Part shown: positions 35,165 to 44,608 of the stretch, in pieces
How positions within the stretch are numbered: the first letter of the stretch is position 1
Layout of the letters: every line of letters begins with the position of its first letter
Origin: Chloroflexi bacterium GWB2_49_20
Lineage (GTDB): Bacteria; Chloroflexota; Anaerolineae; Anaerolineales; Villigracilaceae
Assembly (NCBI GenBank): GCA_001796335.1
Contig: MGMF01000005.1
Coordinates: forward strand, 1 to 64,000
Direction: 5' to 3'
Length of the DNA: 64,000 bases
Made by a program: the position numbers and the translations under genes
Notes under the pieces: model-generated
Told to the model about the DNA's origin: nothing
Database searches by the model: none
What the model saw: the letters and a program-made list of their open reading frames with translations, nothing else

Positions 35165-37447
35165 TTAATAATTCATTTGTACATCCAGGCGCACCTTGTG
35201 GGCACCGGGGGTCAACTCACCGATGAGATAAGTCTCTTCAGGGATGGAGTGCTGCACTGTTGCCGCCATGTCTTTATCCACGATGGCGAGCATGCCGATG
35301 CCCATGTTGAAGACGCGGAACATTTCAGCGGTGCTGATGCGGCCTTTTTGCTGGATCAGCTTCCAGAGCGGGGGCAGCACCCACGCACCCGGGTGAATGA
35401 CAGCATCCAGGTCATCGGGCAGGACGCGCGGAATATTTTCAATAAATCCGCCGCCGGTCAGGTGTGCCAGGGCCTTGATGTGTGCCAGGTGCGGATGCAG
35501 CAGCTCGAGATAGGAACGGTGTGGAGCCAGCAGGGCATCTATCAGCGGCATACCAAGCTCCTGGAAAACCGTGTCCAGTGCGGTACCGGCAAAGACCTGG
35601 CGGATGAGCGAATAGCCATTCGTGTGCGGACCACTGGAGCGCAGCCCGATGAGCACATCCCCGGCCTTGAGTTCGGACAGGCGCGGCAGGATCTGATCGC
35701 GTTCCAGTACACCCAGGATGGTGCCGGCCACGTCAAATTCATCCGGGGCATACACCCCCGGCATTTCAGCGGTCTCGCCACCCAGCAGCACCATGCCTGC
35801 GGCCTGGCAGGCCTCGGCCATGCCGGTCACCACCTCGGCGCTCTGCTGCGGGTCGAGTTTGGAGGCTGCAAAATAATCCATGAAAAAGAGCGGACGTGCT
35901 CCCTGCACCAGGATATCATTGATGCAGTGGTTGACGATGTCATGCCCGATACCCCGGTAACGACCGGCCGCGGCTGCCAGCTTGACCTTCGTGCCGACCC
36001 CGTCCGTGGAGGCGACCAGCACCGGATGCTCCATCTGTTTAAAAGCGGAGGCGTCATAAAGCCCGCCAAAAGAACCGATACCTGCCAGGACGGCAGGGGT
36101 ATAGGTGAGGCGAACGGCTGATTTCATCAGTTCCACGGCGCGATTGCCAGCGTCAATCGAGACGCCCGCATCCGCATAGGATAGACTTTTCAGGGCGCGC
36201 CGGGCAATGTCACTTCTATATTGCCTGCCATCGAATGTGACTTTGTCAATATTGGCGTATACCCGGTTGAGAGCGGTTTCGAGATCTTGTGCCCAGGTCG
36301 TTAATCCAAACACGCGCCCACCCGCAGTGAATATGTTGTTACTATCCGATTTTGTCCCGGCGTGGAAGCAGACCATAGCCTCGGGCAGGTCGGCTAATGA
36401 AACCAGTTTGCCGACCTCCGACTTTTCCGGATAACCCCGGCTGGCCAGAACCACGCACACCGAGGCGCCCGGTCTCCAATGCAGCTCCACATCCGCAAGA
36501 CGACCCTCTACACATGCCACTGTAATTTCGAGCAGATCGGTTTCCAACAAGGGCAGTACCACCTGGGTTTCCGGGTCTCCAAAGCGGCAGTTAAACTCCA
36601 GCACGCGCATGCCAACCGGGGTCAGCATCAGCCCGGCATACAGCACACCCACAAACGGGTTGCCTTCAAGTCTCAAGCCATTGACCGCAGGTTTTAAAAC
36701 AGTCTCCAGTGCTTCTTCCAGCAACTGATCGGTAAAGATGGGTGCAGGAGCATAGGCTCCCATCCCGCCCGTGTTGGGACCCTGGTCACCGTCCAGCAGG
36801 CGCTTGTGGTCCTGGGCAGCCAACATGGGCACAACTGTTTTCCCATCCGTGAAAGCCATCAGCGAAACTTCGGGACCGGTCAGCCGTTCTTCAATCACAA
36901 CTTCGCGCCCGGCCTCACCGAAAGCCCCTTCCTCCAGGATCTCTTTCAGGACAGTCCCGGCTTCTGCCAGCGTATCCGGCAGGATGACCCCTTTACCGGC
37001 TGCCAACCCTGAGGCCTTGATGACAAGCGGATAATCCACTTGTTCGAGATGTGTAAGGGCATCCTGTAGTTTGGTAAATATGGCATAGCGTGCCGTGGGA
37101 ATGCCATGGCGTGCCATAAAGTTCTTTGAGAACACTTTGGAGGCTTCGATCTGTGCCGCTGCCTGGCGGGGACCAAAACAGGGGATACCAGCCTCGCCCA
37201 GTGCGTTTGCAATCCCGTTTGCCAGCGGAACTTCGGGACCCACCAGAACCAGGTTGATCTGTTTTTCTGCACAGACGCGCAGGATTGCAGCATGATCATC
37301 CACCGGGATTGAGCTGATGTTCTCCGCGAATTGTGCGATACCCGGGTTACCGGGCAAGGCATACAGCCGTGTCAATTTTGGCGACTGTGCCAGCTTCCAC
37401 GCCAGCGCATGTTCCCGACCTCCCGACCCAATCAGTAAGACATTCAT
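35165..37447 (-). CDS. purD-purM: Fused GAR synthetase / AIR synthetase (PurD-PurM)
   Basis: The 760-residue protein joins two enzymes. Residues 1 to about 420 are PurD, an ATP-grasp ligase making GAR: VLIGSGGREHALAWKL, LVLVGPEVPLANGIA, VIKASGLAAGKGV, LEFNCRFGDPETQ. From about 425, starting SYADAGVSIDAGNRAV, it is PurM, making AIR from FGAM: DGVGTKVKLA, GIGHDIVNHCINDILVQGA and LTGGGFIENIPRVLP. In most bacteria these are separate; the same order is found in the animal GART protein, which adds PurN, here a separate gene. I set the start at ATG 37447, with GGAAGGAA upstream. PurF is just upstream. Confidence 0.93.
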   Translation of the reverse strand: MNVLLIGSGGREHALAWKLAQSPKLTRLYALPGNPGIAQFAENISSIPVDDHAAILRVCAEKQINLVLVGPEVPLANGIANALGEAGIPCFGPRQAAAQIEASKVFSKNFMARHGIPTARYAIFTKLQDALTHLEQVDYPLVIKASGLAAGKGVILPDTLAEAGTVLKEILEEGAFGEAGREVVIEERLTGPEVSLMAFTDGKTVVPMLAAQDHKRLLDGDQGPNTGGMGAYAPAPIFTDQLLEEALETVLKPAVNGLRLEGNPFVGVLYAGLMLTPVGMRVLEFNCRFGDPETQVVLPLLETDLLEITVACVEGRLADVELHWRPGASVCVVLASRGYPEKSEVGKLVSLADLPEAMVCFHAGTKSDSNNIFTAGGRVFGLTTWAQDLETALNRVYANIDKVTFDGRQYRSDIARRALKSLSYADAGVSIDAGNRAVELMKSAVRLTYTPAVLAGIGSFGGLYDASAFKQMEHPVLVASTDGVGTKVKLAAAAGRYRGIGHDIVNHCINDILVQGARPLFFMDYFAASKLDPQQSAEVVTGMAEACQAAGMVLLGGETAEMPGVYAPDEFDVAGTILGVLERDQILPRLSELKAGDVLIGLRSSGPHTNGYSLIRQVFAGTALDTVFQELGMPLIDALLAPHRSYLELLHPHLAHIKALAHLTGGGFIENIPRVLPDDLDAVIHPGAWVLPPLWKLIQQKGRISTAEMFRVFNMGIGMLAIVDKDMAATVQHSIPEETYLIGELTPGAHKVRLDVQMNY

Positions 37448-37496
37448 GCAAAAGTTCCTTCCAACTCTACATTCAAAACTATAATATCGAATTGCA

Positions 37497-38924
37497 TTAT
37501 TTTGTATTCTTTTCAAATCCTGTCTTGGCGGAGATCACATCCACATCAATTGGGTAAATTCCAGTAAAACAGGCCTGGCAGTAACCATCCTTACGACCCA
37601 CAGCGCGCATCATCCCATCCAAAGACAGGTAAGTGAGAGAATCGGCCTGGATGTGAATGCGGATCTCATCCAGGCTGCGATGATGGGCGATCAGGTCGTC
37701 ATAGTTGCCCATGTCCACGCCCATGAAACAGGGGTGCGAGATGGGTGGGCAGGTAATGGCAACATGGACTTCCCTGGCACCGGCCGTACGCAGCAGCTTG
37801 ATCATCGGCCCCATGGTATTGCCACGCACGATGCTGTCGTCAATCATGATGACCCGTTTATTGAGCACATTTTCATTGATGACGTTGAACTTCAAGGCCA
37901 CACCCTGCTTGCGGAGTGAATCGGTTGGCTCGATGAAGGTGCGACCAATATAGCGGTTTTTGATAAAGCCATCGTTGAACGGGATGCTTGTCGCCCGCGA
38001 GAAACCGATGGCGGCCGGGATGGCTGAATCTGGCACCGGGATGACCACATCCGCTTCCACACGGGTCTCCCGGGCAAGTTCTTCGCCCAGTCGCTGGCGC
38101 ACATGGTGCACGGACTGCCCATCCCAAACATGGTCAGGGCGGGCAAAGTAGACGAATTCGAATACGCATCTCGCCGAGGGATTGACCGGTTTGACAGCCT
38201 GGTTTACCACCAGGGCATTCTCTGAGAGAGTCACGATCTCGCCAGGTTTAACTTCCCGGATGGCCTCGCAGCCCAGGGTGCGCAAGGCACCATTCTCCGA
38301 TGCGGCGGCAAAGCCGCCATGCGGCAGCAACCCGATGCTCAGGGGGCGGAAACCCCAGGCGTCCCGGGCGGCATACACACAATCGCGTGTTAATATGACC
38401 AGTGAATAAGCGCCGCGCCACTCCTGCATGCAGCTCTTGATACGCTCGTTCCATGTTTTTCCTTTGGCGCGTGCCAGCATCATGGTCATTACCTCGGTAT
38501 CCGAAGAAGATGACAGGCCGACGCCTTCCTCTAACAGCTTCTGACGCAGTTCGGCAGAATTCACCAGGTTGCCGTTATGCGCCAGGGCCAGAGGTCCATG
38601 CATGGTTTCGATCATAAAGGGCTGGGCATTGCGCGCCAGGGAGGATCCGGTGGTGGAATAGCGGGTATGCCCGATGGCATAATGCCCCTTTAAATTATCG
38701 AGTGTATTTGGACGAAATATCTGCGCCACCAGGCCAGTGTCCTTGTGCATGGACATGACCTGGCCATCTGCCACGGCAATGCCGGCAGCCTCCTGTCCAC
38801 GGTGCTGCAGGGTATACAGTCCAAAAAACGCCATACGGGCCACGTCCTCATTGGGAGCAAAGACACCGATAATGCCGCATTCCTCGTGCGGGGTATCACT
38901 CTCATTCAACCAGTTGTCATTCAT
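37497..38924 (-). CDS. purF: Amidophosphoribosyltransferase
   Basis: The 475-residue enzyme makes phosphoribosylamine from PRPP and glutamine, the first committed purine step. After a short propeptide of about 15 residues the nucleophilic Cys16 lies in EECGIIGVF. The glutaminase stretch YTLQHRGQEAAGIAV and the PRPP loop VIMIDDSIVRGNT follow. The C-terminal cysteines (such as GYCQACFTG) may ligate an Fe-S cluster as in the Bacillus-type enzyme. I chose ATG 38924, giving MNDNWLNESD; it overlaps the end of the truncated purK frame, so translation may be coupled to it. Confidence 0.95.
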   Translation of the reverse strand: MNDNWLNESDTPHEECGIIGVFAPNEDVARMAFFGLYTLQHRGQEAAGIAVADGQVMSMHKDTGLVAQIFRPNTLDNLKGHYAIGHTRYSTTGSSLARNAQPFMIETMHGPLALAHNGNLVNSAELRQKLLEEGVGLSSSSDTEVMTMMLARAKGKTWNERIKSCMQEWRGAYSLVILTRDCVYAARDAWGFRPLSIGLLPHGGFAAASENGALRTLGCEAIREVKPGEIVTLSENALVVNQAVKPVNPSARCVFEFVYFARPDHVWDGQSVHHVRQRLGEELARETRVEADVVIPVPDSAIPAAIGFSRATSIPFNDGFIKNRYIGRTFIEPTDSLRKQGVALKFNVINENVLNKRVIMIDDSIVRGNTMGPMIKLLRTAGAREVHVAITCPPISHPCFMGVDMGNYDDLIAHHRSLDEIRIHIQADSLTYLSLDGMMRAVGRKDGYCQACFTGIYPIDVDVISAKTGFEKNTK

Positions 38925-39147
38925 CCAGCAACAATTTCTCCAATTTATACGTGACCACATCCACGTCTTCCAAAAAACGCCGCAAGGCAGACGGGACGAG
39001 ATGATCCGCGGCGATATGCTCCGCCAGTTGACCAGCGGGTGAATCCACAGCGTGGATCAGGAATCGAAAACTCAGCCCGAGAGGGTATCCCGCCAACGCT
39101 AGCATGCGGCCAAGTTGTCCTGCGCCTAAAATACCAATCTTTGTCAT
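38917..39147 (-). pseudogene. purK: Truncated PurK (only the N-terminal part remains)
   Basis: The 76-residue frame matches the start of N5-carboxyaminoimidazole ribonucleotide synthase: IGILGAGQLGRMLALAGYPLGL, then DSPAGQLAEHIAADH and ALRRFLEDVDVVTYKLEK, where intact PurK has VVTYEFEN. Normal PurK is about 350-390 residues; the whole ATP-grasp and C-terminal domains are missing and the frame stops inside the start of purF. It looks like an internal deletion that joined the purK start to purF. It cannot make N5-CAIR alone. It may survive as a translational leader for purF, whose start codon it overlaps. Confidence 0.8.
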
Positions 39148-39165
39148 ATCGTTCCAAACTCGGTG

Positions 39166-39657
39166 TTAAACTCTGGGATCAGGATTCTCCAATACGTTTT
39201 GAGTCTGCTTGACGCGGAAAGCCTTGAGTGCGGCTTTTATTGTCTCGTGCTTGTTGGCCACGATGGCAGTTGCCAGCAAAGCTGCATTGACTGCTCCAGC
39301 ACGCCCGATCGCAAGCGTCCCAACCGGCACTCCGGCTGGCATCTGTACGATGGATAAGAGCGAGTCCATCCCGTTGAGTGCCTTGGATTGAACCGGCACA
39401 CCCAGCACCGGCAAGGTGGTCTTGGCAGCCAGCATGCCGGGCAAGCCCGCCGCGCCGCCCGCACCGGCGATGATGACCTCCAGGCCGCGACCTTCTGCAG
39501 ATTCGGCGTACTCGAACAGCAGATCGGGTGTACGGTGCGCCGAAACAACTTTTACTTCGTAGGAAATACCCAGTTCATCCAGTGTTTCCGCTGCAGGCTG
39601 CATGGTTTCCCAGTCAGATTTGGAGCCCATCACAATTCCTATCAAAACGTCTTCCAT
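39166..39657 (-). CDS. purE: N5-carboxyaminoimidazole ribonucleotide mutase
   Basis: The 163-residue protein is PurE, which in most bacteria rearranges N5-CAIR to CAIR. Motifs are [13 protein letters not shown] at the N-terminus, [44 protein letters not shown] and [19 protein letters not shown]. It sits between purC and the purK remnant. As the adjacent purK is broken, the PurE here must either rely on a PurK elsewhere or work as a class II-like AIR carboxylase with high CO2; class assignment needs an alignment. Confidence 0.96.
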   Translation of the reverse strand: MEDVLIGIVMGSKSDWETMQPAAETLDELGISYEVKVVSAHRTPDLLFEYAESAEGRGLEVIIAGAGGAAGLPGMLAAKTTLPVLGVPVQSKALNGMDSLLSIVQMPAGVPVGTLAIGRAGAVNAALLATAIVANKHETIKAALKAFRVKQTQNVLENPDPRV

Positions 39658-39695
39658 AATCGCCTTTCCTTTTCTATTTCAAAAAAACCAGGTAG

Positions 39696-40667
39696 TTAGA
39701 TTATCTTAGCCTTTCTTAAATTCTCCAGCAAGCGCGGCTCCACAGGATATATTCCCGGTGAAAAGGCCTTACCTGTCAGCATCTCGTAAATCGTAATATA
39801 GCGCTTGGAAGCCGTCGCCCAGAGTGAATCTGGCATAGAGGGGATATCCCCCTCACCCCGGTAGCCCTGCCCGGCGTAAGCAAGGCGCACAAACTCCTTG
39901 TCGAAATTCTCCGGCTCCTGCCCGGTTGCAAAACGGCTCTCATAAGTATCCGCCTTCCAGAAGCGCGATGAATCGGGAGTATGCACCTCATCGATCAGCA
40001 GCAGGCGTCCATCCGGGGTGCGGCCGAACTCGTACTTGGTATCCACCAGCACCAGGCCAGCCTTGAGGGCCAATTCCTGCCCGCGTTTGAACACCGCCAG
40101 CGCGGCTGCCTGCACCTGTTCCCACAGGGAAGCTTCGAGCAGACCCTTGGACACTACCTCGGCACAGGTCAAGCGCTCATCGTGCGCCCCGGCCATGCCT
40201 TTCGTGGTCGGTGTAATGATCGGTTCGGGCAGGGCCTGGTTCTTATGCAGACCCTCCGGAAAAGTGTAGCCGTAGATCTGGCGCTCACCCAGTTCATAGC
40301 GGTACCACAAGGCGGTGGTGGTCACACCGGAGATAAAACCGCGTACAACCACCTCGACCAGCAGCGGTTTGGCATCGGCCACCAGCGCGGCATTGGGATC
40401 TGGCACGGAGATGAGATGATTTGGGATCAGCGCTTCAGTCTGCTTGAACCACCAGGCCGACAACTGGTTAAGAACCTGGCCCTTATAGGGTACTTTGGCC
40501 AGGATGCGGTCAAAGGCGGATAACCGGTCGGTTGTGACGATGAGCCGCTTGCCACCTGGAAGCGGATATCCATCGCGCACTTTTCCAACGGATTTTCCCG
40601 GCAAAGGCAGGTTGCTTCCGCCATAAGCCCGGGGGTACAGGTTCAACAATTCTTCATATGAAATCAT
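39696..40667 (-). CDS. purC: SAICAR synthase
   Basis: The 323-residue enzyme ligates aspartate to CAIR using ATP. It is of the longer form (about 300 residues) rather than the 235-residue form. Motifs are KSVGKVRDGYPLPGGKRLIVTTDRLSAFDRIL at the N-terminus, VVVRGFISG, and LVDTKYEFG followed by LIDEVHTPDSSRFW. Spacing to purQ (10 bases upstream) and purE (38 bases downstream) supports one transcript. Confidence 0.96.
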   Translation of the reverse strand: MISYEELLNLYPRAYGGSNLPLPGKSVGKVRDGYPLPGGKRLIVTTDRLSAFDRILAKVPYKGQVLNQLSAWWFKQTEALIPNHLISVPDPNAALVADAKPLLVEVVVRGFISGVTTTALWYRYELGERQIYGYTFPEGLHKNQALPEPIITPTTKGMAGAHDERLTCAEVVSKGLLEASLWEQVQAAALAVFKRGQELALKAGLVLVDTKYEFGRTPDGRLLLIDEVHTPDSSRFWKADTYESRFATGQEPENFDKEFVRLAYAGQGYRGEGDIPSMPDSLWATASKRYITIYEMLTGKAFSPGIYPVEPRLLENLRKAKII

Positions 40668-40677
40668 TTAACACCTT

Positions 40678-41454
40678 TTATAATCCGGCTGCATATTTAA
40701 TGCCATTTTCAAACAAACCCAGTCCAGTTTGTCCGCTGACGTCGCGGCTCCATTGTGGATGCTGGGTTGGGTGAATATGATTTTCGGGGTGCGGCATCAG
40801 ACCGAGCACATTGCCCTGCGGGTTGCATATGCCGGCAATATCCAGTACTGAGCCATTCGGGTTGGCGGGATACTCTCCGTTGGCAGGAGAACCATCCGGG
40901 TGGGTATAGGTCAGGGCGATCTGATCAAGGCTTGAGAGCGTATTGATTAATGTAAGGTCAGATACCTGAAAATTTCCTTCCCCATGCGCCACCGGGCAAG
41001 TGATGTTGTCATTCAGACCTTTTGTCCAGATACAAGTTTGAGAGAGAGGTGCCAGGGTTACCCAGCGACATTCAAAGTGCCCTTGTGTATTAAAGGTCAG
41101 GGTGGATGCGCGCTGCCTGTCATTCCCCTCCGGCAGGATGCCAGATTTGAGCAGCGCCTGGAAGCCGTTGCAGATCCCGATGACAGGTTTGCCGGAGGCC
41201 ACGAAAGCGTTAATTTCATCAGCAAAATAGGAGTTTAAGTCCAGAGCCAGCAATTTACCCGCACCGAGCGCATCGGCGTAAGAGAATCCGCCAGGAATGA
41301 CGAGCATTTGAAAAGCATGCCAGTCTGTTGTGCGGCTGCGCAGATGATTGAGCGGGACTCCGATTGGTTCGGCTCCAGACAGGGTCAGGGCTTCCATCAC
41401 ATCCAGGTCACGGTTGCTGCCGCGGGCTTGCAGGATCAGGGCTTTGGGTTTCAT
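40678..41454 (-). CDS. purQ: Phosphoribosylformylglycinamidine synthase, glutaminase subunit
   Basis: The 258-residue class I glutamine amidotransferase feeds ammonia to PurL. The catalytic Cys is in [16 protein letters not shown], and the His-Glu pair in [31 protein letters not shown] loop is present near residue 55. It starts two bases after the stop of purL, so the two are coupled. Length is slightly above the small PurQ of Bacillus (227), consistent with the larger form found with fused PurS-PurL proteins. Confidence 0.95.
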   Translation of the reverse strand: MKPKALILQARGSNRDLDVMEALTLSGAEPIGVPLNHLRSRTTDWHAFQMLVIPGGFSYADALGAGKLLALDLNSYFADEINAFVASGKPVIGICNGFQALLKSGILPEGNDRQRASTLTFNTQGHFECRWVTLAPLSQTCIWTKGLNDNITCPVAHGEGNFQVSDLTLINTLSSLDQIALTYTHPDGSPANGEYPANPNGSVLDIAGICNPQGNVLGLMPHPENHIHPTQHPQWSRDVSGQTGLGLFENGIKYAAGL

Positions 41455-41456
41455 GG

Positions 41457-44387
41457 TCAGTTCTCAGGCCTCAGGAGTTCAGGGACAGGATTCCAGGCGG
41501 TGACAAGGTCGGCAACGGGAAGCGATAGCTGGGTTTCATTATTCATGCACATGACCAGCACAGGATCGCTGGTTACACTACCCACCCGCAGGATGGGTTT
41601 ATTTTCGAATGCTTTTTCAAAGGCTGCCGTATCTTCAGGCGCAACCTCAGCCAGGAGGCAGCCATTTGTCTCACCGAACAGGGTTCGCGCGGAGCGATGA
41701 GGAACGATGCAGAGATCCAGGTGCAGGCCGAGGCGTCCCCCGATGCACATTTCAGCCGCGGCCACCGCCAGCCCGCCTTCCGACAGATCGTGCGCGGATT
41801 TGACCCACCCAGCCTGGATTGCCTGGTGGAAGCTGCGATAGACTTGCGGGGCAACCGGAGATGGAGCGGGGACATCTTCGGAAGAAGTGTGATGAGTGAC
41901 CATTGAAAAGTGGGAGCCGCCGAAGGTCGGCTGGAAATCACCCGCCAGGTAGATGAAATTGCCAGCTTTTTTTAAGTCCATCGTGATGGCCTGGCTCACA
42001 GCCTCGATCTGGCCGAGGGCTGAGATCAGCAAGGTGGGCGGGATGGCATGGCGTTGACCATCCGCGCCGAGGTATTCATTGTTGAGTGAATCCTTGCCCG
42101 AAATGTAAGGAGTGCCGTAATGGATGGCGGCATCATGGCAGCCTCGTGCAGCTTCGATCAGGGTGCCCATGGTTTCGGGGCGTTTGGGGTCGCCCCAACA
42201 GAAGTTGTCGAGCACTGCAATGCGCCCGGGGTCTGCTCCAACGCAAATTGCGTTGCGGACGGCTTCATCCACGACTGCCCAGGCCATGCGGTAGGCATTG
42301 ACTTTACCGTATTCAGGGTTAATACCATTGGAAAGGACAATGCCGCGTTTGCCCCGGGTGCCAATCGGTTTGAGTACGGCCGCATCCGAGGGTCCGTCAT
42401 TCAGGATACCGGCCAGGGGCTTGACAACTGTCCCGCCCTGGATCTCATGATCGTAGAGACGGATGGTGGCGGCTTTGGAAGCGATATTGGCATGTGAGAG
42501 CAAGGCCAGAAGGGTACTGGAATGATCTGCCTTCTTAGCGAGTGTGGTGTCAGATCCTTTATCCTGGTTATCTGCAGGTTGTGAGTGTGCTTCAGGCAGG
42601 ATCGCTTTGAGCTGGCGTTGTGGAAAGCCCGCATGCAAAAAAGAGTTGGCAAGATCGAGCACAACCTGGCCGGCATGACGCACAACCAACCTGGCCGAGC
42701 CGGTGAATTCGCCGATGTCAGTCAACTCGGTGTCAAAGGTATCGCACAAGTCCTGCAGTGCAGAAATGTTGGCAGGCGGGACGGCCAGAACCATACGTTC
42801 CTGGGCTTCGGAAAGCCAGATCTCCCAGGGCGCCAGGCCGGGATATTTGAGTTGCACATTTTCGAGCTCGATGTCCGCCCCGATGCTGGAAGCCATCTCG
42901 CCTGCTGCCGAAGACAGACCACCTGCACCGCAATCGGTGATGTCGCTGTACAATCCCAGGTCCCGGGCACGCAGGATGACATCGATCAGACCTTTCTCGG
43001 TGATGGGGTCGCCAATCTGCACCGAAGCGCCGGAGACTTCACCAGTTTGAGCATCCATCGTCATGGAAGAGAAGGTGGCGCCGCGCAATCCGTCACGTCC
43101 CGTGCGCCCGCCCAGCAGGATGACCCTGTCTCCTGGTTGTGGGTTTTTGTGATGCCTGCCCCTGGGGGCAATGCCGACACAACCACAGAAGACCAGTGGA
43201 TTGGCAGTGTAACCTGCATCATACAGGATGGCGCCATTGACGGTCGGAATACCGATCTTGTTGCCATAATCCTGCACGCCCGCCACCACACCGGATTGGA
43301 TGCGGCGCGGGTGCAGAACACCCTCGGGCAGCTCATCCAGGTGAGTGTCCTGCGGGCCAAAACACAGGATGTCAGTATTGGCGATGGGTTTGGCTGAGAC
43401 CCCCAGTACATCTCGGATCACACCGCCAACCCCAGTATTGGCACCGCCAAACGGCTCAATGGCGGAGGGGTGGTTGTGCGTTTCAACTTTGAATGAGATC
43501 TCAAAGTCATCGTCGAATTCAAGAATACCGGCGTTGTCAACAAAGGCCGAGATGACCCACGGGGCAGCGATACTGTCTGTGGCAGCCTTGAGATAGGTTT
43601 TGATGATGGAGTCAACCACAGCCGGTTCAGCCGGTCCGCCATCTGGAAGGGAGATGTCAAGGTGTGCCTTGAATGTCTTATGATTGCAGTGCTCAGACCA
43701 GGTCTGGGCGATGCTTTCAAACTCAACATCGCTGGGGTCACGCCCTTCAGCGCGGTAGTAAGCCTGGATGGCTTTCATCTCCGCCAGGTCAAGCGCGCCG
43801 CGCCGGTTTATGGAGACTTCCAGGAGCCCATCCTCGTCCAGCAAGCGGATGGGCAGTATCTCCACCGCTCCGCTGGAGGCAGCTTCCTCGGGAAAGGAGG
43901 GGGTGATCTCACCCAGCGTCCAGCGCTGAATGACAGGGTTGGCTAAAAGCTGCCGGGCAAGTTTTTCAGCCAGGGAAGCTTGTTCCTGTGGATCGCAAGT
44001 ATCAAACATCAACTCAAAACGCGAACCGGTTGCGGCGCGATGAACACCCTTAAAACCAAGCTCGTGGGCGGCACGCACGATCTGCCCGGCCACCGGATCA
44101 GTTACACCGGGACGCAGGGCTGCCTCGACCCTGATGGTATCCGGGTTGAGGCTGATTTGAGGTGCAGGCAAAGCCTCAAAGGAGGTTGTTTGGGTGACTG
44201 GATCCGTTAAAAGACTGAGAGCCAACTGCTGCAATTCTTCCTGCTGCAATTGGCCCTCGATGAAGTACAGGTCTTGGCACTCAATGCGCTGCAGGTTGTT
44301 GAAACCCAGGGCGAGCACATCTTTTAAATAACCCACAGAGCGCGGGTCAAATTGCCCGGACTGAACCACAAATCGATAAATTTGCAT
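41457..44387 (-). CDS. purL: FGAM synthase with two N-terminal PurS-like domains (PurS-PurS-PurL fusion)
   Basis: The 976-residue protein is the synthetase subunit of FGAM synthase. The core, from about residue 190, has TWSEHCNHKTF with the catalytic His, FKVETHNHPSAIEPFGGANTGVGG, and a second PurM-like half with GKDSLNNEY. Before it are two PurS-like modules, about 1-72 (YRFVVQSGQF to LLTDPVTQ) and about 80-160 (IRVEAALRPGVTDPVAG to LLANPVIQRW). The glutaminase is the separate purQ, two bases downstream. I chose the ATG at 44387. It is the first gene of the purine operon, 30 bases from a strong promoter. Confidence 0.93.
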   Translation of the reverse strand: MQIYRFVVQSGQFDPRSVGYLKDVLALGFNNLQRIECQDLYFIEGQLQQEELQQLALSLLTDPVTQTTSFEALPAPQISLNPDTIRVEAALRPGVTDPVAGQIVRAAHELGFKGVHRAATGSRFELMFDTCDPQEQASLAEKLARQLLANPVIQRWTLGEITPSFPEEAASSGAVEILPIRLLDEDGLLEVSINRRGALDLAEMKAIQAYYRAEGRDPSDVEFESIAQTWSEHCNHKTFKAHLDISLPDGGPAEPAVVDSIIKTYLKAATDSIAAPWVISAFVDNAGILEFDDDFEISFKVETHNHPSAIEPFGGANTGVGGVIRDVLGVSAKPIANTDILCFGPQDTHLDELPEGVLHPRRIQSGVVAGVQDYGNKIGIPTVNGAILYDAGYTANPLVFCGCVGIAPRGRHHKNPQPGDRVILLGGRTGRDGLRGATFSSMTMDAQTGEVSGASVQIGDPITEKGLIDVILRARDLGLYSDITDCGAGGLSSAAGEMASSIGADIELENVQLKYPGLAPWEIWLSEAQERMVLAVPPANISALQDLCDTFDTELTDIGEFTGSARLVVRHAGQVVLDLANSFLHAGFPQRQLKAILPEAHSQPADNQDKGSDTTLAKKADHSSTLLALLSHANIASKAATIRLYDHEIQGGTVVKPLAGILNDGPSDAAVLKPIGTRGKRGIVLSNGINPEYGKVNAYRMAWAVVDEAVRNAICVGADPGRIAVLDNFCWGDPKRPETMGTLIEAARGCHDAAIHYGTPYISGKDSLNNEYLGADGQRHAIPPTLLISALGQIEAVSQAITMDLKKAGNFIYLAGDFQPTFGGSHFSMVTHHTSSEDVPAPSPVAPQVYRSFHQAIQAGWVKSAHDLSEGGLAVAAAEMCIGGRLGLHLDLCIVPHRSARTLFGETNGCLLAEVAPEDTAAFEKAFENKPILRVGSVTSDPVLVMCMNNETQLSLPVADLVTAWNPVPELLRPEN

Positions 44388-44416
44388 TATTTGCCCTTGA
44401 TGGAGAGTATTGCCCG

Positions 44417-44445
44417 ATTTTACTTCCAAGAGATTGTCTAGTCAA
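44417..44445 (-). promoter_or_regulatory. Sigma-70-type promoter of the purine operon
   Basis: On the minus strand TTGACT (44445-44440) and TAAAAT (44422-44417) are separated by 17 bases. The start of transcription would fall near 44410, leaving a leader of only about 23 bases before purL. That is too short for a purine riboswitch, so control, if any, would come from a repressor site overlapping the promoter. Confidence 0.7.
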
Positions 44446-44550
44446 GTGAAACGCGCTTGAATGATTATTTGGCCGCCAGGCAGATTGGCAAAGCGGAATG
44501 AAAGTGAACGCGGATGAGGCGGATTACCGCCACCCATGTAAAGTATCAAT

Positions 44551-44578
44551 TTGCATTGATGATTATGTGTCATAATAT
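44551..44578 (+). promoter_or_regulatory. Candidate promoter for the MBL hydrolase gene
   Basis: TTGCAT (44551-44556) and TAATAT (44573-44578) are 16 bases apart, 30 bases before the ATG. It is divergent from the purine promoter, with about 105 bases between the two -35 boxes. Confidence 0.45.
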
Positions 44579-44608
44579 TAATGTAACAAACAAAAATTGG
44601 AGATAGTC

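Noticed and set aside
42585-43397. A 270-codon frame antisense to purL.
   Set aside because: It is a shadow of a well-supported GC-rich gene on the other strand.
44388-44416. Possibility of a purine riboswitch before purL.
   Set aside because: The leader from the predicted start site is only about 23 bases, too short for the aptamer.
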